Part shown: positions 15,793-23,964 of the stretch, one piece after another
How the letters are laid out: each line of letters opens with the position of its first letter
Numbering within the stretch: the stretch's first letter is position 1
Assembly (NCBI GenBank): GCA_033856535.1
Contig: JAWVEV010000175.1
Coordinates: 1 to 31,682, forward strand
Direction of reading: 5' to 3'
Source: JAWVEV01 sp033856535
Lineage (GTDB): Bacteria; Actinomycetota; Thermoleophilia; Miltoncostaeales; Miltoncostaeaceae
DNA length: 31,682 bases
The notes under the pieces: generated by a model
Databases searched by the model: none
The model's input: the letters and a program-made list of their open reading frames with translations, nothing else
Told to the model about the DNA's origin: nothing
Translations under genes and position numbers: made by a program

Positions 15793-18088
15793 CTCCTGGC
15801 GGATGGCGGACTCGGCCTCGGCGTTCTTCGCGGCGCGCCTCGTACAGCCGGTGGTTGTGGAGCAGCTGCTCCTGGCGCGCCGCCTGGACCCGGTTGATCT
15901 GCTCGCGCACCGAGTCCGAGAGCCCGGCGGCGGCGAGGTCGGCCGGGTGCATCCGGAGCGGGTCGGTGAAGACGTCGCAGTAGATCAGGCGCCGCAGCTC
16001 GTCCGGGCTCCCGCCGGCCCGCGCGGCCAGCCACATGCGCACCCGCTCGCGGTCGCGGGCGGCGTTCGGGCCGAGCACCGACACGTCGAGGTCGTTGGAG
16101 AGCTTGCCGCCGCTGCCGGTGACCAGCACCCGGTCGGGGCCGAACTCGGCCACCAGGTCCTTCTCGACCGCCTCCCGCCAGGTCTTCAGACGCGTCGCCG
16201 CCTCGGTGCCGTCGTCGAGCACCGCGGCCAGGTGCTCCCACCCGCCGGCGCGGCGCAGCGTGGCCTGCGGACCCAGCACGTCGAGCGCCGCCGCCACGGC
16301 CTCCGCGGCCTCGTGCGGCGCCAGCTCGTCCAGTTGGCGCAGCGCGGTCTCGACGCCCTCCCGTCGGGTCGCCTCGCTCATCAGGCGGTCGAAGAGGCCG
16401 AGCAGGCCGGTCGCCTCCGAGGCCGGCGGCGCCTGGCCGAGCAGCCGCTTGCCGGTGTCGCTCTCGCGGCCCACCAGCTCGGCCAGCTCGTCGACGCCCT
16501 TGCCCGAGCGCCGGATCACCTCGGCGGCGCCGAGCTCGCGCACCGCGTCCTCCACGCTGGTGGCGGCCTCGACCGCGGTCATCGTGTCGAGCTGGGTGAG
16601 CGCCTTGGCCCGGTCGGCCAGCAGGCCCCGCGCGCGCGACGCGGCGCCGAGCTCGGCGGCCAGGCGCACCCCGCTCTTGGCGATCAGCTTGACGCCGCCG
16701 GCCACGTCGATGAACGCGAAGACCGACTCGATGATCGCCGCGGTGAACGCCGCGTCCGCCTGCTCGTTGGTCACCAGCCGCTGGTCGGGGCTGGCGCTCG
16801 AGGCCGCCGCGGTGGCCAGGTCGTCGTAGCTCTCCCAGGCCATGCCGGCCTGGGTCGCGGCCAGGCCCACGCCGGCCGACGCCCAGAGGATCGTCGCCAG
16901 CCCGCCGGTGGCGAGCTCGGAGAAGAGGAACGCCGCCGCGCCGGCGGTCGCCAGGCCGAGGTTGACCCACCACTGGTGGTCCTCGTAGGCCTGCACCACG
17001 TCGCGCGCGACGCTCTTCTTGACCGGGTCGTTCCAGGGCTCGCCCGAGGGGCCCTTCGTCCCGCCCTCGAAGAGCTGCGCGTGGATGGCGCCCAGCTCGC
17101 GCCAGTCCAGGTCGTTCTTGGACAGGGCCGTCTCGGTGTCGCCGATCTTCGCCACCACGGTGCCGAGGGCCAGGCCGGCGGCCTTCCGGGCGTCGGCCGG
17201 CGACGCGGCGGCCACGGCGGCCGGATCGCCGCCGTGCTCCATCAGGGCGAACACCGCCGGCGACCGGCGGCCGATCCGCGCCCGAGCCTCCTGCAGCCGC
17301 TTCCAGTTCTCGCCGCAGGCCTTCAGACGCGCCGAGTCCTCCACCACCACGTGCGGGCCGGGCGGGCGGGCCGGATCGAACGTCACGTAGGTCCGGAAGG
17401 TGAAGCCCTCCACGTCGTCCGACTCGCTGTAGCCGACGTCGATCTGCTTCAGCGCGTTCTCGGCGGCGATCACGTCGGCGCCCTCGCGGGCGACGTCCTG
17501 GAGCTCGGCCGTCGCGGCCTCCTGCGCCATCGCGCCGAACGTCGTCTGCTGCTCCTTCTTGGTCAGGCCGAGCCGCGCGCGATCCGCCTCGACCAGCTCG
17601 CGGTTGGAGGCCATGTAGGAGAGCGCGGTGCCGCGGACGTCGAGCTCGAACTTCCGGCGCAGGACCTGGAAGGCCGGGAGGTCCGCGATCTCGGCGCCGC
17701 GGTCGAGGCTGGCCAGCCACTCCTTCTCGTGCTTGGCCGCGACCGCCGGCAGCTCCGATCCGAAGCTGCGCCAGATGTCCTCGATGATCGTCTCGGCGAT
17801 CGGGCCCACCCACCAGCTGTCGAGCTGCTCCCGGATCGCCGCGATCCGCTCGTCCTCGGTCTGGTCCGCGTAGCTCGGCCCGAGCTCCAGGCTCTCGGTG
17901 GGCACCACCAGCAGCACGCGCTGCACCAGGCCGGTCACGGCCCGGTTCCCGGCCAGGCCCTGCAGCGCGAGCAGCCCGGCCGGCGTGGCCCCGAGGGCGA
18001 CCGGAGCGGCGCCAGGCGCGAAGGCCGGCGCCGCCGGGGCGGCGGCGGGCTCGGGGGTGGCCTGGGCGCGGTCGCCGGAGGGCGGCAT
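14884..18088 (-). CDS. Large eCIS-type/polymorphic-toxin-like protein with nucleotidyltransferase motif, frameshifted
   Basis: Residues 39-57, LLALQGLAGNRAVTGLVQR, match the 'LQ..AGN.AV..LLQR' tag common at the N-terminus of proteins associated with extracellular contractile injection systems (eCIS) and related actinobacterial toxins, here after a Pro/Ala-rich leader. A mostly helical middle follows, with a hydrophobic pair at about 374-416. TGSGGKLSNDLDVSVLG (657-673) is a nucleotidyltransferase-type GS...DxD motif, with IYCDVFTD (702-709) as a possible third acidic site. Near residue 752 (about 15835) the frame breaks. As written the frame stays open to a stop at 14828, but that tail is Arg/Gly-rich antisense-like sequence. 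The true continuation is the -1/+2 frame AKNAEAESAIRQEMKAMS... ending at 14884. One extra base in the GC run cggcgcgcc would explain it. Intact length would be about 1,067 aa. No eCIS structural genes or HExxH domain are in the window. Confidence 0.72.
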
Positions 18089-18092
18089 CTCG

Positions 18093-18107
18093 CCCCGACT
18101 GTCGGGG
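18093..18107 (-). promoter_or_regulatory. Hairpin covering the ribosome site of the eCIS-type gene
   Basis: CCCCGA-ctg-TCGGGG is a perfect 6-bp inverted repeat ending 5 nt before the ATG at 18088. The only Shine-Dalgarno-like sequence on the minus strand (GGGGCGAG) is partly inside its 3' arm, so the hairpin could limit translation. Confidence 0.4.
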
Positions 18108-18160
18108 ATCGGGCCGGCGCGCCGCGAGGTCCGCGAGGGCGGCCTTTGGGGCAGCCCGAG

Positions 18161-18176
18161 GTGCCCGAGAGGGCAC
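18161..18176. promoter_or_regulatory. Dyad in the divergent promoter region, possible operator
   Basis: GTGCCC-gaga-GGGCAC is a perfect inverted repeat midway in the 107-bp gap between the divergent genes at 18088 (minus) and 18196 (plus). It could bind a dimeric regulator of either gene. No -35/-10 pair is convincing here. Confidence 0.35.
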
Positions 18177-18195
18177 TCCGTGAGATGCTCGCCGC

Positions 18196-19005
18196 ATGAC
18201 CGGCGCGGAGCGGTGGCGGCCCGACGGCTGGGGCGCGACGACCCGGATCGGCGTGCTCACGCCGCATGCCGATCTGGGCCCCGAGGCCGAGCTGAACGCC
18301 ATGGCCCCGCCCGACGTGACGATCCACGGGTCCCGCGCCGCGTTCGGGGCGATGGCCGCCGGCGGCGGCATGGATCCCACGATCCCGCTGGCCCCCGTGA
18401 GCTCCTTCGCCGAGGGCCCCGCGATCGACGACGCCGCGGAGCTCCTGGCGGCCGCGCCGATCGACGCGATCGCCTACGGCTTCACGAGCTCGGCCTACGT
18501 GATCGGCGCCGACGGCGAGGCCGCGATGATCGCCCGCCTGGAGGACCGCACCCGCGGCATCCCGGTCGTGGCGACCTGCACGGCCGCGCTGGCGGCGCTG
18601 CGCCTGCTCGGCGCGGCCCGCGTGGCCCTGATCGACCCGCCCTGGTTCGACGCGGAGCTGAGCGGCCTGGGCCGGCGCCTCTACGAGGAGGCGGGCCTCG
18701 ACGTGGTCCTGTCCGGAGCCTGCGGCCTCCCCAGCGACCAGGCAGCGATCCGGCCCGAGGATCTGCACGGCTGGGCCCTCGCCAACGTCCCCGACGCGGC
18801 CGACGCAGTGATGATCGGCGGCAACGGGTTCCGGGCCGTCGGCGCCATCGAGGCCATGGAGGGCGACCTGGGCCGCCCGGTGCTCTCGGCGAACCAGGTG
18901 CTGTTCTGGGCGGCCCTCGGCGCCACCGGTGCCGACCCGTCCGCCGTGACCGGCTACGGGCGGGTCTTCGCGCTGCCGGCGGCCCCTACGAACCGAGGCT
19001 CGTAG
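18196..19005 (+). CDS. Asp/Glu racemase-superfamily protein (maleate isomerase / arylmalonate decarboxylase-like) without catalytic cysteines
   Basis: A 269-residue member of the fold that includes maleate cis-trans isomerase, arylmalonate decarboxylase (AMDase) and Asp/Glu racemase. Matching blocks are TRIGVLTPHADLGPEAELNA (16-35), IDAIAYGFTSSAYVIG (89-104), VATCTAALAALRLLGAARV (125-143) and the final FRAVGAIEAMEGDLGRPVLS (212-231), followed by ANQVLFWAAL. The Thr97-Ser98 pair matches the AMDase dioxyanion hole. Both cysteine positions differ: F96 where isomerases have Cys, and G208/G209/N210 where the second Cys lies. The only cysteines (C128, C176) are elsewhere. The reaction is therefore unknown. 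The stop codon lies inside a terminator hairpin shared with the converging gene. Confidence 0.82.
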   Translation: MTGAERWRPDGWGATTRIGVLTPHADLGPEAELNAMAPPDVTIHGSRAAFGAMAAGGGMDPTIPLAPVSSFAEGPAIDDAAELLAAAPIDAIAYGFTSSAYVIGADGEAAMIARLEDRTRGIPVVATCTAALAALRLLGAARVALIDPPWFDAELSGLGRRLYEEAGLDVVLSGACGLPSDQAAIRPEDLHGWALANVPDAADAVMIGGNGFRAVGAIEAMEGDLGRPVLSANQVLFWAALGATGADPSAVTGYGRVFALPAAPTNRGS

Positions 19006-19010
19006 GGGCC
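18981..19010. terminator. Bidirectional hairpin terminator between convergent genes
   Basis: GGCCCCTACGA (18981-18991) and TCGTAGGGGCC (19000-19010) form a perfect 11-bp stem with an 8-nt loop. It encodes the last residues and the TAG of the plus-strand gene and lies 17 bp past the stop of the minus-strand gene at 19027. There is no U-tract, as is common in high-GC actinobacteria. Confidence 0.75.
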
Positions 19011-19026
19011 GTCCGGCGAGGCGCTG

Positions 19027-20892
19027 CTAGCAGCTCTTCTTGTGGCGGGCGACCGCCGCCTTCTGCTGCTTGAGGAGCTGGGCGACCTTCTTGGCCGCCG
19101 CCCTCTTGGCCGCCGGGGTGGCCGCCTTCGTGCGGGCCTTCTTGGCCGCCGCGATCTGCTTGCCGAGGGCCTTGCCGGCCTTCGGGTACGCCGCGCAGAA
19201 GAGCTCGGTCGCGACCGACTTGCAGTTGACCGCCGCGTACCGCGCGTTCGCGGCGCGCTGCTTCTTGGTGATCGCCGCGATCCGCTTGTTGGCCGCCGCG
19301 CGGGCGCCGGCGGTCTTGGCCTTCGCCTTGGCCGCCTTGGCCGCCGCCAGCTGGCGGGCGAAGACGGTGCTCGCCTGCGGGTACCGGGCGCAGAACGCGA
19401 GGTCGGCTCCCTTGGGCTTGTCGTCGTTGGTGCCCGGCGGGGGGTTGGTGGTGTTCCCGTTGGTGTTGGTGTTGGTATTGGTGTTGGTGTTGGTACCGCC
19501 GCCCGGCTTGGTGCCGGCGGTGGTGAAGGTCCAGGTGTCGTTCGCGGCGAGCGGGTTGCCCGCCAGGTCCAACGCGCCGGTCGTCACGGTGACCGTGTAC
19601 TGGGTGCCCGCCGTCAGGTCGGCGTTCGGGTTCAGCGTGAAGCCGGTGCCGGCCTGGTTCGCGGCGATCACCCCGGGAAGGGCGGCGCCGCCCGCCGTGG
19701 GCGCGAGGGTGAAGGTGGACGCGCTCAGCGTCGTGCCGTTCATCGACTCCGAGAAGCCCACGGCGATGTCCGAGTTCACCGCGACGCCGGTCGCGCCGGC
19801 GGCCGGCGTCCGCGAGAGGACGGTCGGCTTGTCGGTGTCGGCGCCGGGCTCGCGCACGTTGCGCACGACGAAGACCAGGTCGTTGTAGTCGGTGAGGGTC
19901 GGAGACTCCTCGAAGGCCACCACGTAGGCCGTGGGGTCCTGGACGCCCTCGGGCGACTTGTAGGGGTACACCCGCACCTTGTGCCGCTCGTCCGCGTTCG
20001 ACTCGAACAGGTTGAGCGCGTCGATCGAGTAGACCTCCTCGTCGGCGAAGGTGGGGCCGTGCCACACCGAGTAGAAGCCGAAGGTGCCGGAGGGCGGGGC
20101 GAAGCTCGTCGTGCCGACGACCGCGCCCGCGAGCGACTGGTAGCTCGTGTTCGGCACGTCGAAGAGCGTCTGCTTGCCCGAGCCGTCCTGGCCGGTGTAG
20201 TAGCCAAGGGTCACGACGTTCTGGTTGCCCGCGGGGCCCTTCTGGCCGAAGGTCGCCATGTGCTCGATCGTGACCGGGCCGGGCCCGGCCGCCTCGAACA
20301 TCGGCAGCGCCACCTCGTCGCCGGCGAGGCCGGGGGTGTCGTCGAGGAAGCCCATGGAGTCGTCGGGGTTCCCGGCGTCGTTCGGGATCTGGAAGGTGTC
20401 GAAGATCCACTGCAGCGAGGGCTCGTTCGAGCCGCCGTATTTCACGGTGCCCAGGCCACGCAGCGTCACGACCGTGCTCGGGGCGCCGGGGGCGTCGCTT
20501 GCGATCGTCAGATCGGCGCCCTTGGGGCCGGTCGTGGCCGCGTCGAGGACGACGGGGACGACCAGGTCGGCGCCGGGCGCAACCGTCGCCGGCAGGGACG
20601 GCGGCGAGACGAGGCTGAACTCGGCGGCGTTGGTGCCGCCGATCGTCAGGCCGGTCACGTGCAGCGGCGCGTCGCCGCCGTTGTGGATCGTGACGGGCTT
20701 GGCCGTACCGACCTCGCCGGTGAAGACGGAGTCGACCAGGACCACCCGCGGGGGGGCCTGGATGGTCTGGGCCGCCGCGCCGATGCCGGCGGCGGAGACG
20801 AAGGTGGCGGCGCCGACCGCGAGGCCCAGGAGGCCGGCGGCGGTCCCACGCCGCAGGCGGGGATTCCGTTCCTTGTCGCTCACGCGAGTCAC
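19027..20892 (-). CDS. Secreted modular protein A: anchor-type beta domain, DUF4114-like domain, SbsA-type Ig domain, Cys/Lys/Ala module
   Basis: A 621-residue exported protein. In order: signal peptide (~1-42, RLRRGTAAGLLGLAVGAATF); a choice-of-anchor/ASH-like beta domain (~49-150, VTIHNGGDAPLHVTGLTIGG); a DUF4114-like region (~155-346) ending LTDYNDLVFVVRNV; an SbsA/Big_5 Ig-like domain (355-459, ending NDTWTFTT); a (Thr-Asn)n linker (467-480); and the Cys/Lys/Ala double module with C501, C557, C566 and C621 as the only cysteines, the last being the final residue. There is no LPXTG or membrane anchor. The GTG at 20892 is chosen because AGGAGC (20902-20907) precedes it and this context is conserved in its three paralogues. 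It is a full-length paralogue of protein D (27054-29246). A surface or matrix role is inferred from architecture only. Confidence 0.85.
   Translation of the reverse strand: MTRVSDKERNPRLRRGTAAGLLGLAVGAATFVSAAGIGAAAQTIQAPPRVVLVDSVFTGEVGTAKPVTIHNGGDAPLHVTGLTIGGTNAAEFSLVSPPSLPATVAPGADLVVPVVLDAATTGPKGADLTIASDAPGAPSTVVTLRGLGTVKYGGSNEPSLQWIFDTFQIPNDAGNPDDSMGFLDDTPGLAGDEVALPMFEAAGPGPVTIEHMATFGQKGPAGNQNVVTLGYYTGQDGSGKQTLFDVPNTSYQSLAGAVVGTTSFAPPSGTFGFYSVWHGPTFADEEVYSIDALNLFESNADERHKVRVYPYKSPEGVQDPTAYVVAFEESPTLTDYNDLVFVVRNVREPGADTDKPTVLSRTPAAGATGVAVNSDIAVGFSESMNGTTLSASTFTLAPTAGGAALPGVIAANQAGTGFTLNPNADLTAGTQYTVTVTTGALDLAGNPLAANDTWTFTTAGTKPGGGTNTNTNTNTNTNGNTTNPPPGTNDDKPKGADLAFCARYPQASTVFARQLAAAKAAKAKAKTAGARAAANKRIAAITKKQRAANARYAAVNCKSVATELFCAAYPKAGKALGKQIAAAKKARTKAATPAAKRAAAKKVAQLLKQQKAAVARHKKSC
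19030..19395 (-). repeat. Copy 1 of the Cys/Lys/Ala module (C-terminal in protein A)
   Basis: Two tandem helical units, each opened by FCAxYP and closed by a Lys-rich segment and Cys: C-x55-C-x8-C-x54-C. Similar DNA encodes the module at 21005-21373, 26332-26700 and 27060-27422. Confidence 0.85.
19459..19494. repeat. Hexanucleotide tandem repeat coding a Thr-Asn linker
   Basis: Six head-to-tail copies of GTTGGT (one with A for G) on the plus strand. On the coding strand they give alternating Asn and Thr between the Ig-like domain and the Cys module of protein A. Such repeats can vary in copy number by slippage, always in frame. Confidence 0.85.
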
Positions 20893-20944
20893 TGTGGTCT
20901 TGCTCCTGTTTCCGGAAGGCCGCGGGTGCGAGCCGTCGAATGGC

Positions 20945-20978
20945 GGCACCCGGCTCCGCGATGCGCGGGCCGGGTGCC
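20945..20978 (-). terminator. Hairpin downstream of gene B
   Basis: GGCACCCGGC (20945-20954) pairs perfectly with GCCGGGTGCC (20969-20978), a 10-bp stem with a 14-nt loop. It lies 20 bp past the gene B stop and 53 bp before the gene A start. It may end most transcripts from gene B, with some read-through into A. No promoter for A is evident in the 106-bp gap. Confidence 0.6.
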
Positions 20979-20998
20979 GGTGGACCTGCCGCTCGGCG

Positions 20999-23644
20999 CT
21001 AGGCCTTGCAGCTCTTCTTGTGGCGGGCGATCGCCGCCTTCTGCAGCTTGGTCAGCTTCGCGACCTTCTTGGCCGCGGCCGCCTTGGCCACCGGGGTGGT
21101 GGCCTTCGTGCGGGCCCTCTTGGCCGCCGCGAGCTGCTTGGCGAGCGCCTTGCTCGTCGTCGGGTAGGCCTTGCAGAAGGCCGCCGTCTCGATCGCCTTG
21201 CAGCGGTTCTTCTTGAAGCCGGCCGTCGCCGCGCGCTGCTTCTTGAGGATGGCGGCGATCCGCTTGTTGGCCGCGGTGCGGGCGCCGGCGGTCGTCGCCT
21301 TCGCCTTGGCCAGCTTGGCCGCCTTCATCTGACGGGCGAGGGCGGCGCTGTTCCTCGGGTACCGCGCGCAGAAGGCGAGCTCGGACTTCTTGAAGCTGTC
21401 CGGCGGGATGACCTTGGGGCCATCCGTCGTCGTCGTCGGCGTGGTGGTGGTGGTCGTCTTCGTCCCCGTCGTGAAGGTCCAGCTCTCCGGCGCCGCGAGG
21501 GCGTTGCCGTTGACGTCGGTCGCCCCGATGCCCACGGTGACCCGATACTTGGTGTTCACCGCGAGGTCGGCGGCCGGGTTCAGCGCGAAGACGTTGCCCG
21601 CTCCGGGAGTGATGACGCCGGTCAGGGCCGGGCCGCCGGCCGCCGGCGCGACGCTGAAGCTCGTCGCGTTGACGCTGCCCGCGCCCATCGGCTCGGAGAA
21701 GCCCACCGAGATGTCCGAGGTGACGGACACGTTGGTCCCGTCGGCGGGCGGGGTCCGCGACACGATCGTCGGCGGGGTGGTGTCGGTGGGGTCGACCTTC
21801 GGCGGCGGGGGGGTGCCCGGCACGGTCGCCTTCAGGAGCGTGATCTTCGACGGACGCGCGTCGGTGGACGGGTCCGGGTACTCGGTCACGTAGAGGTTGC
21901 CCTGCTGCGGATCCATCGCGATGTCCAGCGGGTTGGCGAAGCCGGACATGCCGGGGATGGCGGTCTGCGACGCCACGATCTTGCCGCTGGCGTCGGGGGT
22001 CAGGACGATGATGTCGTCGCCCGAGCTGTAGCGGGCGATCAACAGGCGGCCCTTGAGCGCGTTGTCAAAGGCGTTCGAGGTGTACTCGATGGCGCCGTCG
22101 GTGGAGTAGTGCAGGCCGAAGTCGTAGGCCGAGCCGCGGTAGTTGCGGTCGGGCAGCGTGCCCACCGGGTACAGCGCGGTCCCCGTGGGGCTGAACGCGA
22201 TCTCGTTCGGGTCGGCGCCGGCGGTCGGGTTGCCGCCGTTCAGGACCCACTCGCAGCGGCCGGCGTTCGGGTGGCCGTAGTAGCCGCCCTGGACCACGTC
22301 GAACAGGTAGTCGTGCTGCTCGCCGACGTTCTTCACCTCGGGCACGGCCGGGCCGACGTACGGGCCGTCGGGACGGGTCGCGCAGGAGGCGGGGAGCTGG
22401 GCCGGGGTGGCCGGGGCGCGCCCGCCGCCCGCCGCGCCGTTGGTGGGCGCGTAGAGGTGGCCGTTGCTGTGCCAGACCAGGTCGAACGCGTTGCGCAGGC
22501 CGGTGGCGAAGATCTTCAGGGGCGCGTTCGCGGCGTACGGGTTGTACGTGCCGCCGCCGTCCGGCGTGAGGACGTCGAGCGTGCCGGCCGGGAGCAGCGC
22601 CGGGTCGATCTGCATGACCGTCGCGTTGAGCAGCCGCTCGGGGCGCTGGCTCCAGGCCGCGTCCGGCGCGCCGAGGGAGCTGTTGCTGCCCTGGGTCACG
22701 TAGAGCTTGCCGCCGTGGAAGGCCAGGCTGTTGGTGAGGTGGTCCTTGGCCGACCGGGGCAGGTGGATGATCTTGTCCTCGATCGTGCCGAGCCCCGGGC
22801 CGCTGAGCTTGCTGATGACGCCGGTCCACTCGGTGGCGTCCTTCAGGACGGCCTCGTTGCCGGTGATCCACAGGATCGGGTTCTCGGGCGTCGACGCGGG
22901 GTCGAACGCCATGCCGATGATCACGCGCGGGCCGGCGTGGTTGACGAGGGTCATGATCGACTCCTCGGGGCCCAGGCTGCCGTCGGCGGCGTTGATCGGG
23001 AAGCGCTTGATCTCGCCGTAGTTGGTGCCGGCGTAGAGCTTGTGGTCCGGGCCCACGACGACGCTGGTGTAGCCCGGGCCGTTCTTCAGACCCGGAGCGG
23101 AGGTCGGCGTCTTCGTGAACCCCTTGGTGAAGCCGCCGTTGCCGGTGGGCGTGAGCGTGCCGCCGGTGGTGAAGCTGCTCGAGAAGGGCGTGAAGGACGA
23201 GCCGGAGAGGTCCTTGAGGCCGCCGGTGACCTGGAAGGTGTACTGGGTGGTGGCGGCCAGGTGGACCGTCGGCTGCACGACGATCACGTCGCCGCCGCCG
23301 CTCGTGTTCACCTCCGCCGGCACCGGCACGGCGTTCGGCATCTTCAGCAGCCGCACCGTGTCGGAGGTCACCGTGGCGGGGTCGATCCCGCCGCAGTTCG
23401 GCAGGTTGACGTTCGCCGTGACGGGGGCGTCGAGGTAGACCTCGCCGGCGCCGTCGGGTGGCGTCACGTTGGCCACCGTCGGCGTCCCGAGGGGATTCGG
23501 ATTGACGCAGTCCCCATCCGCCCCGACTCCCGCTCCCGCGCCGCCGCCCAGAATGAGGGCGAGCCCCACGGCGAGCCCGAAGGCACCCGCCATGAGCCTG
23601 CGCGCGAGGAGGGGGGTCCGATCCCTGCCGCTCTCCCGATTCAC
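20999..23644 (-). CDS. Secreted modular protein B: glucose/sorbosone-dehydrogenase-like beta-propeller, two Ig-like domains, Cys/Lys/Ala module
   Basis: An 881-residue exported protein. In order: signal peptide (~1-40, LLARRLMAGAFGLAVGLALI); SbsA/Big_5-type Ig domain (~56-160); a soluble glucose dehydrogenase-like six-bladed propeller (~175-605), recognised from repeated NG.LY / GGKLYVTQG blades and TGLRNAFDLVWHSNGHLYAP (381-400); a second Ig-like domain (624-727); a Thr linker (729-740); and the Cys/Lys/Ala module with C759, C815, C824 and C879. In this family the propeller often binds PQQ and Ca2+ and oxidises sugars, but I cannot identify the cofactor ligands, so activity is open. The GTG at 23644 has AGGAGC upstream and the conserved start context. 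It has its own putative promoter block at 23759-23824. Confidence 0.87.
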   Translation of the reverse strand: MNRESGRDRTPLLARRLMAGAFGLAVGLALILGGGAGAGVGADGDCVNPNPLGTPTVANVTPPDGAGEVYLDAPVTANVNLPNCGGIDPATVTSDTVRLLKMPNAVPVPAEVNTSGGGDVIVVQPTVHLAATTQYTFQVTGGLKDLSGSSFTPFSSSFTTGGTLTPTGNGGFTKGFTKTPTSAPGLKNGPGYTSVVVGPDHKLYAGTNYGEIKRFPINAADGSLGPEESIMTLVNHAGPRVIIGMAFDPASTPENPILWITGNEAVLKDATEWTGVISKLSGPGLGTIEDKIIHLPRSAKDHLTNSLAFHGGKLYVTQGSNSSLGAPDAAWSQRPERLLNATVMQIDPALLPAGTLDVLTPDGGGTYNPYAANAPLKIFATGLRNAFDLVWHSNGHLYAPTNGAAGGGRAPATPAQLPASCATRPDGPYVGPAVPEVKNVGEQHDYLFDVVQGGYYGHPNAGRCEWVLNGGNPTAGADPNEIAFSPTGTALYPVGTLPDRNYRGSAYDFGLHYSTDGAIEYTSNAFDNALKGRLLIARYSSGDDIIVLTPDASGKIVASQTAIPGMSGFANPLDIAMDPQQGNLYVTEYPDPSTDARPSKITLLKATVPGTPPPPKVDPTDTTPPTIVSRTPPADGTNVSVTSDISVGFSEPMGAGSVNATSFSVAPAAGGPALTGVITPGAGNVFALNPAADLAVNTKYRVTVGIGATDVNGNALAAPESWTFTTGTKTTTTTTPTTTTDGPKVIPPDSFKKSELAFCARYPRNSAALARQMKAAKLAKAKATTAGARTAANKRIAAILKKQRAATAGFKKNRCKAIETAAFCKAYPTTSKALAKQLAAAKRARTKATTPVAKAAAAKKVAKLTKLQKAAIARHKKSCKA
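21005..21373 (-). repeat. Copy 2 of the Cys/Lys/Ala module (C-terminal in protein B)
   Basis: Same C-x55-C-x8-C-x54-C pattern as in protein A, ending ARHKKSCKA at the C-terminus. Preceded by a Thr-rich linker. Confidence 0.85.
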
Positions 23645-23752
23645 TGTGGTCCCGCTCCTGTGGTCGTGGACGCCGCTCGAAGCTGATCCGGTCCTTCGAC
23701 GGCCCCCAGGGGGCCCCTCCGGTCACGGCGGGCACTCGGCCCACGTGCGGCA
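23645..23752 (-). promoter_or_regulatory. Structured 5' leader of gene B
   Basis: From the predicted start of transcription (near 23752) to the GTG there are about 108 nt with three inverted repeats: GGGC/GCCC (23730-23742), GGCCCCC/GGGGGCC (23701-23715) and TCGAAG/CTTCGA (23677-23699), then the ribosome site AGGAGC. The same three hairpins in the same order occur in the leader of gene D. Confidence 0.5.
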
Positions 23753-23758
23753 CCGTCC

Positions 23759-23824
23759 AGGGTACGAGCGCCTCCAAGGGGGAGACACCGGCGACGGAGG
23801 GGAAGGGCGACCAGTCGTGCCCTG
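23759..23824 (-). promoter_or_regulatory. Putative promoter and upstream 40-nt element of gene B
   Basis: The 40-nt block at 23785-23824 matches 37 of 40 bases of the block before gene D (29388-29427). On the minus strand it ends CGTCGCCGGTGT, exactly 20 nt before TACCCT (23759-23764), a TANNNT-type -10; gene D has TACATT at the same distance. There is no strong -35, which suggests an activator or an alternative sigma factor recognising the block. Confidence 0.55.
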
Positions 23825-23897
23825 TCGGGCGGGTAGGCATGGCGCCGGGCCCCTCCCCGTTCGGGGTGGAGGCCCCGTGGCATGCCGGAAACGCCAA

Positions 23898-23958
23898 CGG
23901 CGGCCCCGAGGGGCCGCCGAGAGATCGCGCCGACGCCAGGCCCGGGGGCCCGGCGTCG
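23898..23958 (-). terminator. Two hairpins downstream of gene C
   Basis: CGACGCC-a-GGCC-loop-GGCC-c-GGCGTCG (23931-23958) begins 6 bp past the gene C stop. A second perfect 10-bp stem CGGCGGCCCC/GGGGCCGCCG (23898-23919) follows. Together they should terminate gene C transcripts before the promoter of gene B. The rest of the 320-bp gap holds the promoter block and leader of gene B. Confidence 0.7.
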
Positions 23959-23964
23959 ATGAGG

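Noticed and set aside
15789..18380. A second long minus-strand frame (863 codons) overlapping the eCIS-type gene and the start of the isomerase
   Set aside because: The product is Arg/Gly/Pro-rich low-complexity sequence typical of off-frame translation at very high GC. Only the frame with the LQ..AGN tag and ordinary composition is coding.
19459..19494. Short regular repeats considered as CRISPR
   Set aside because: Pure hexamer repeats without spacers, in frame inside a coding linker. No CRISPR array or cas gene is present in the window.
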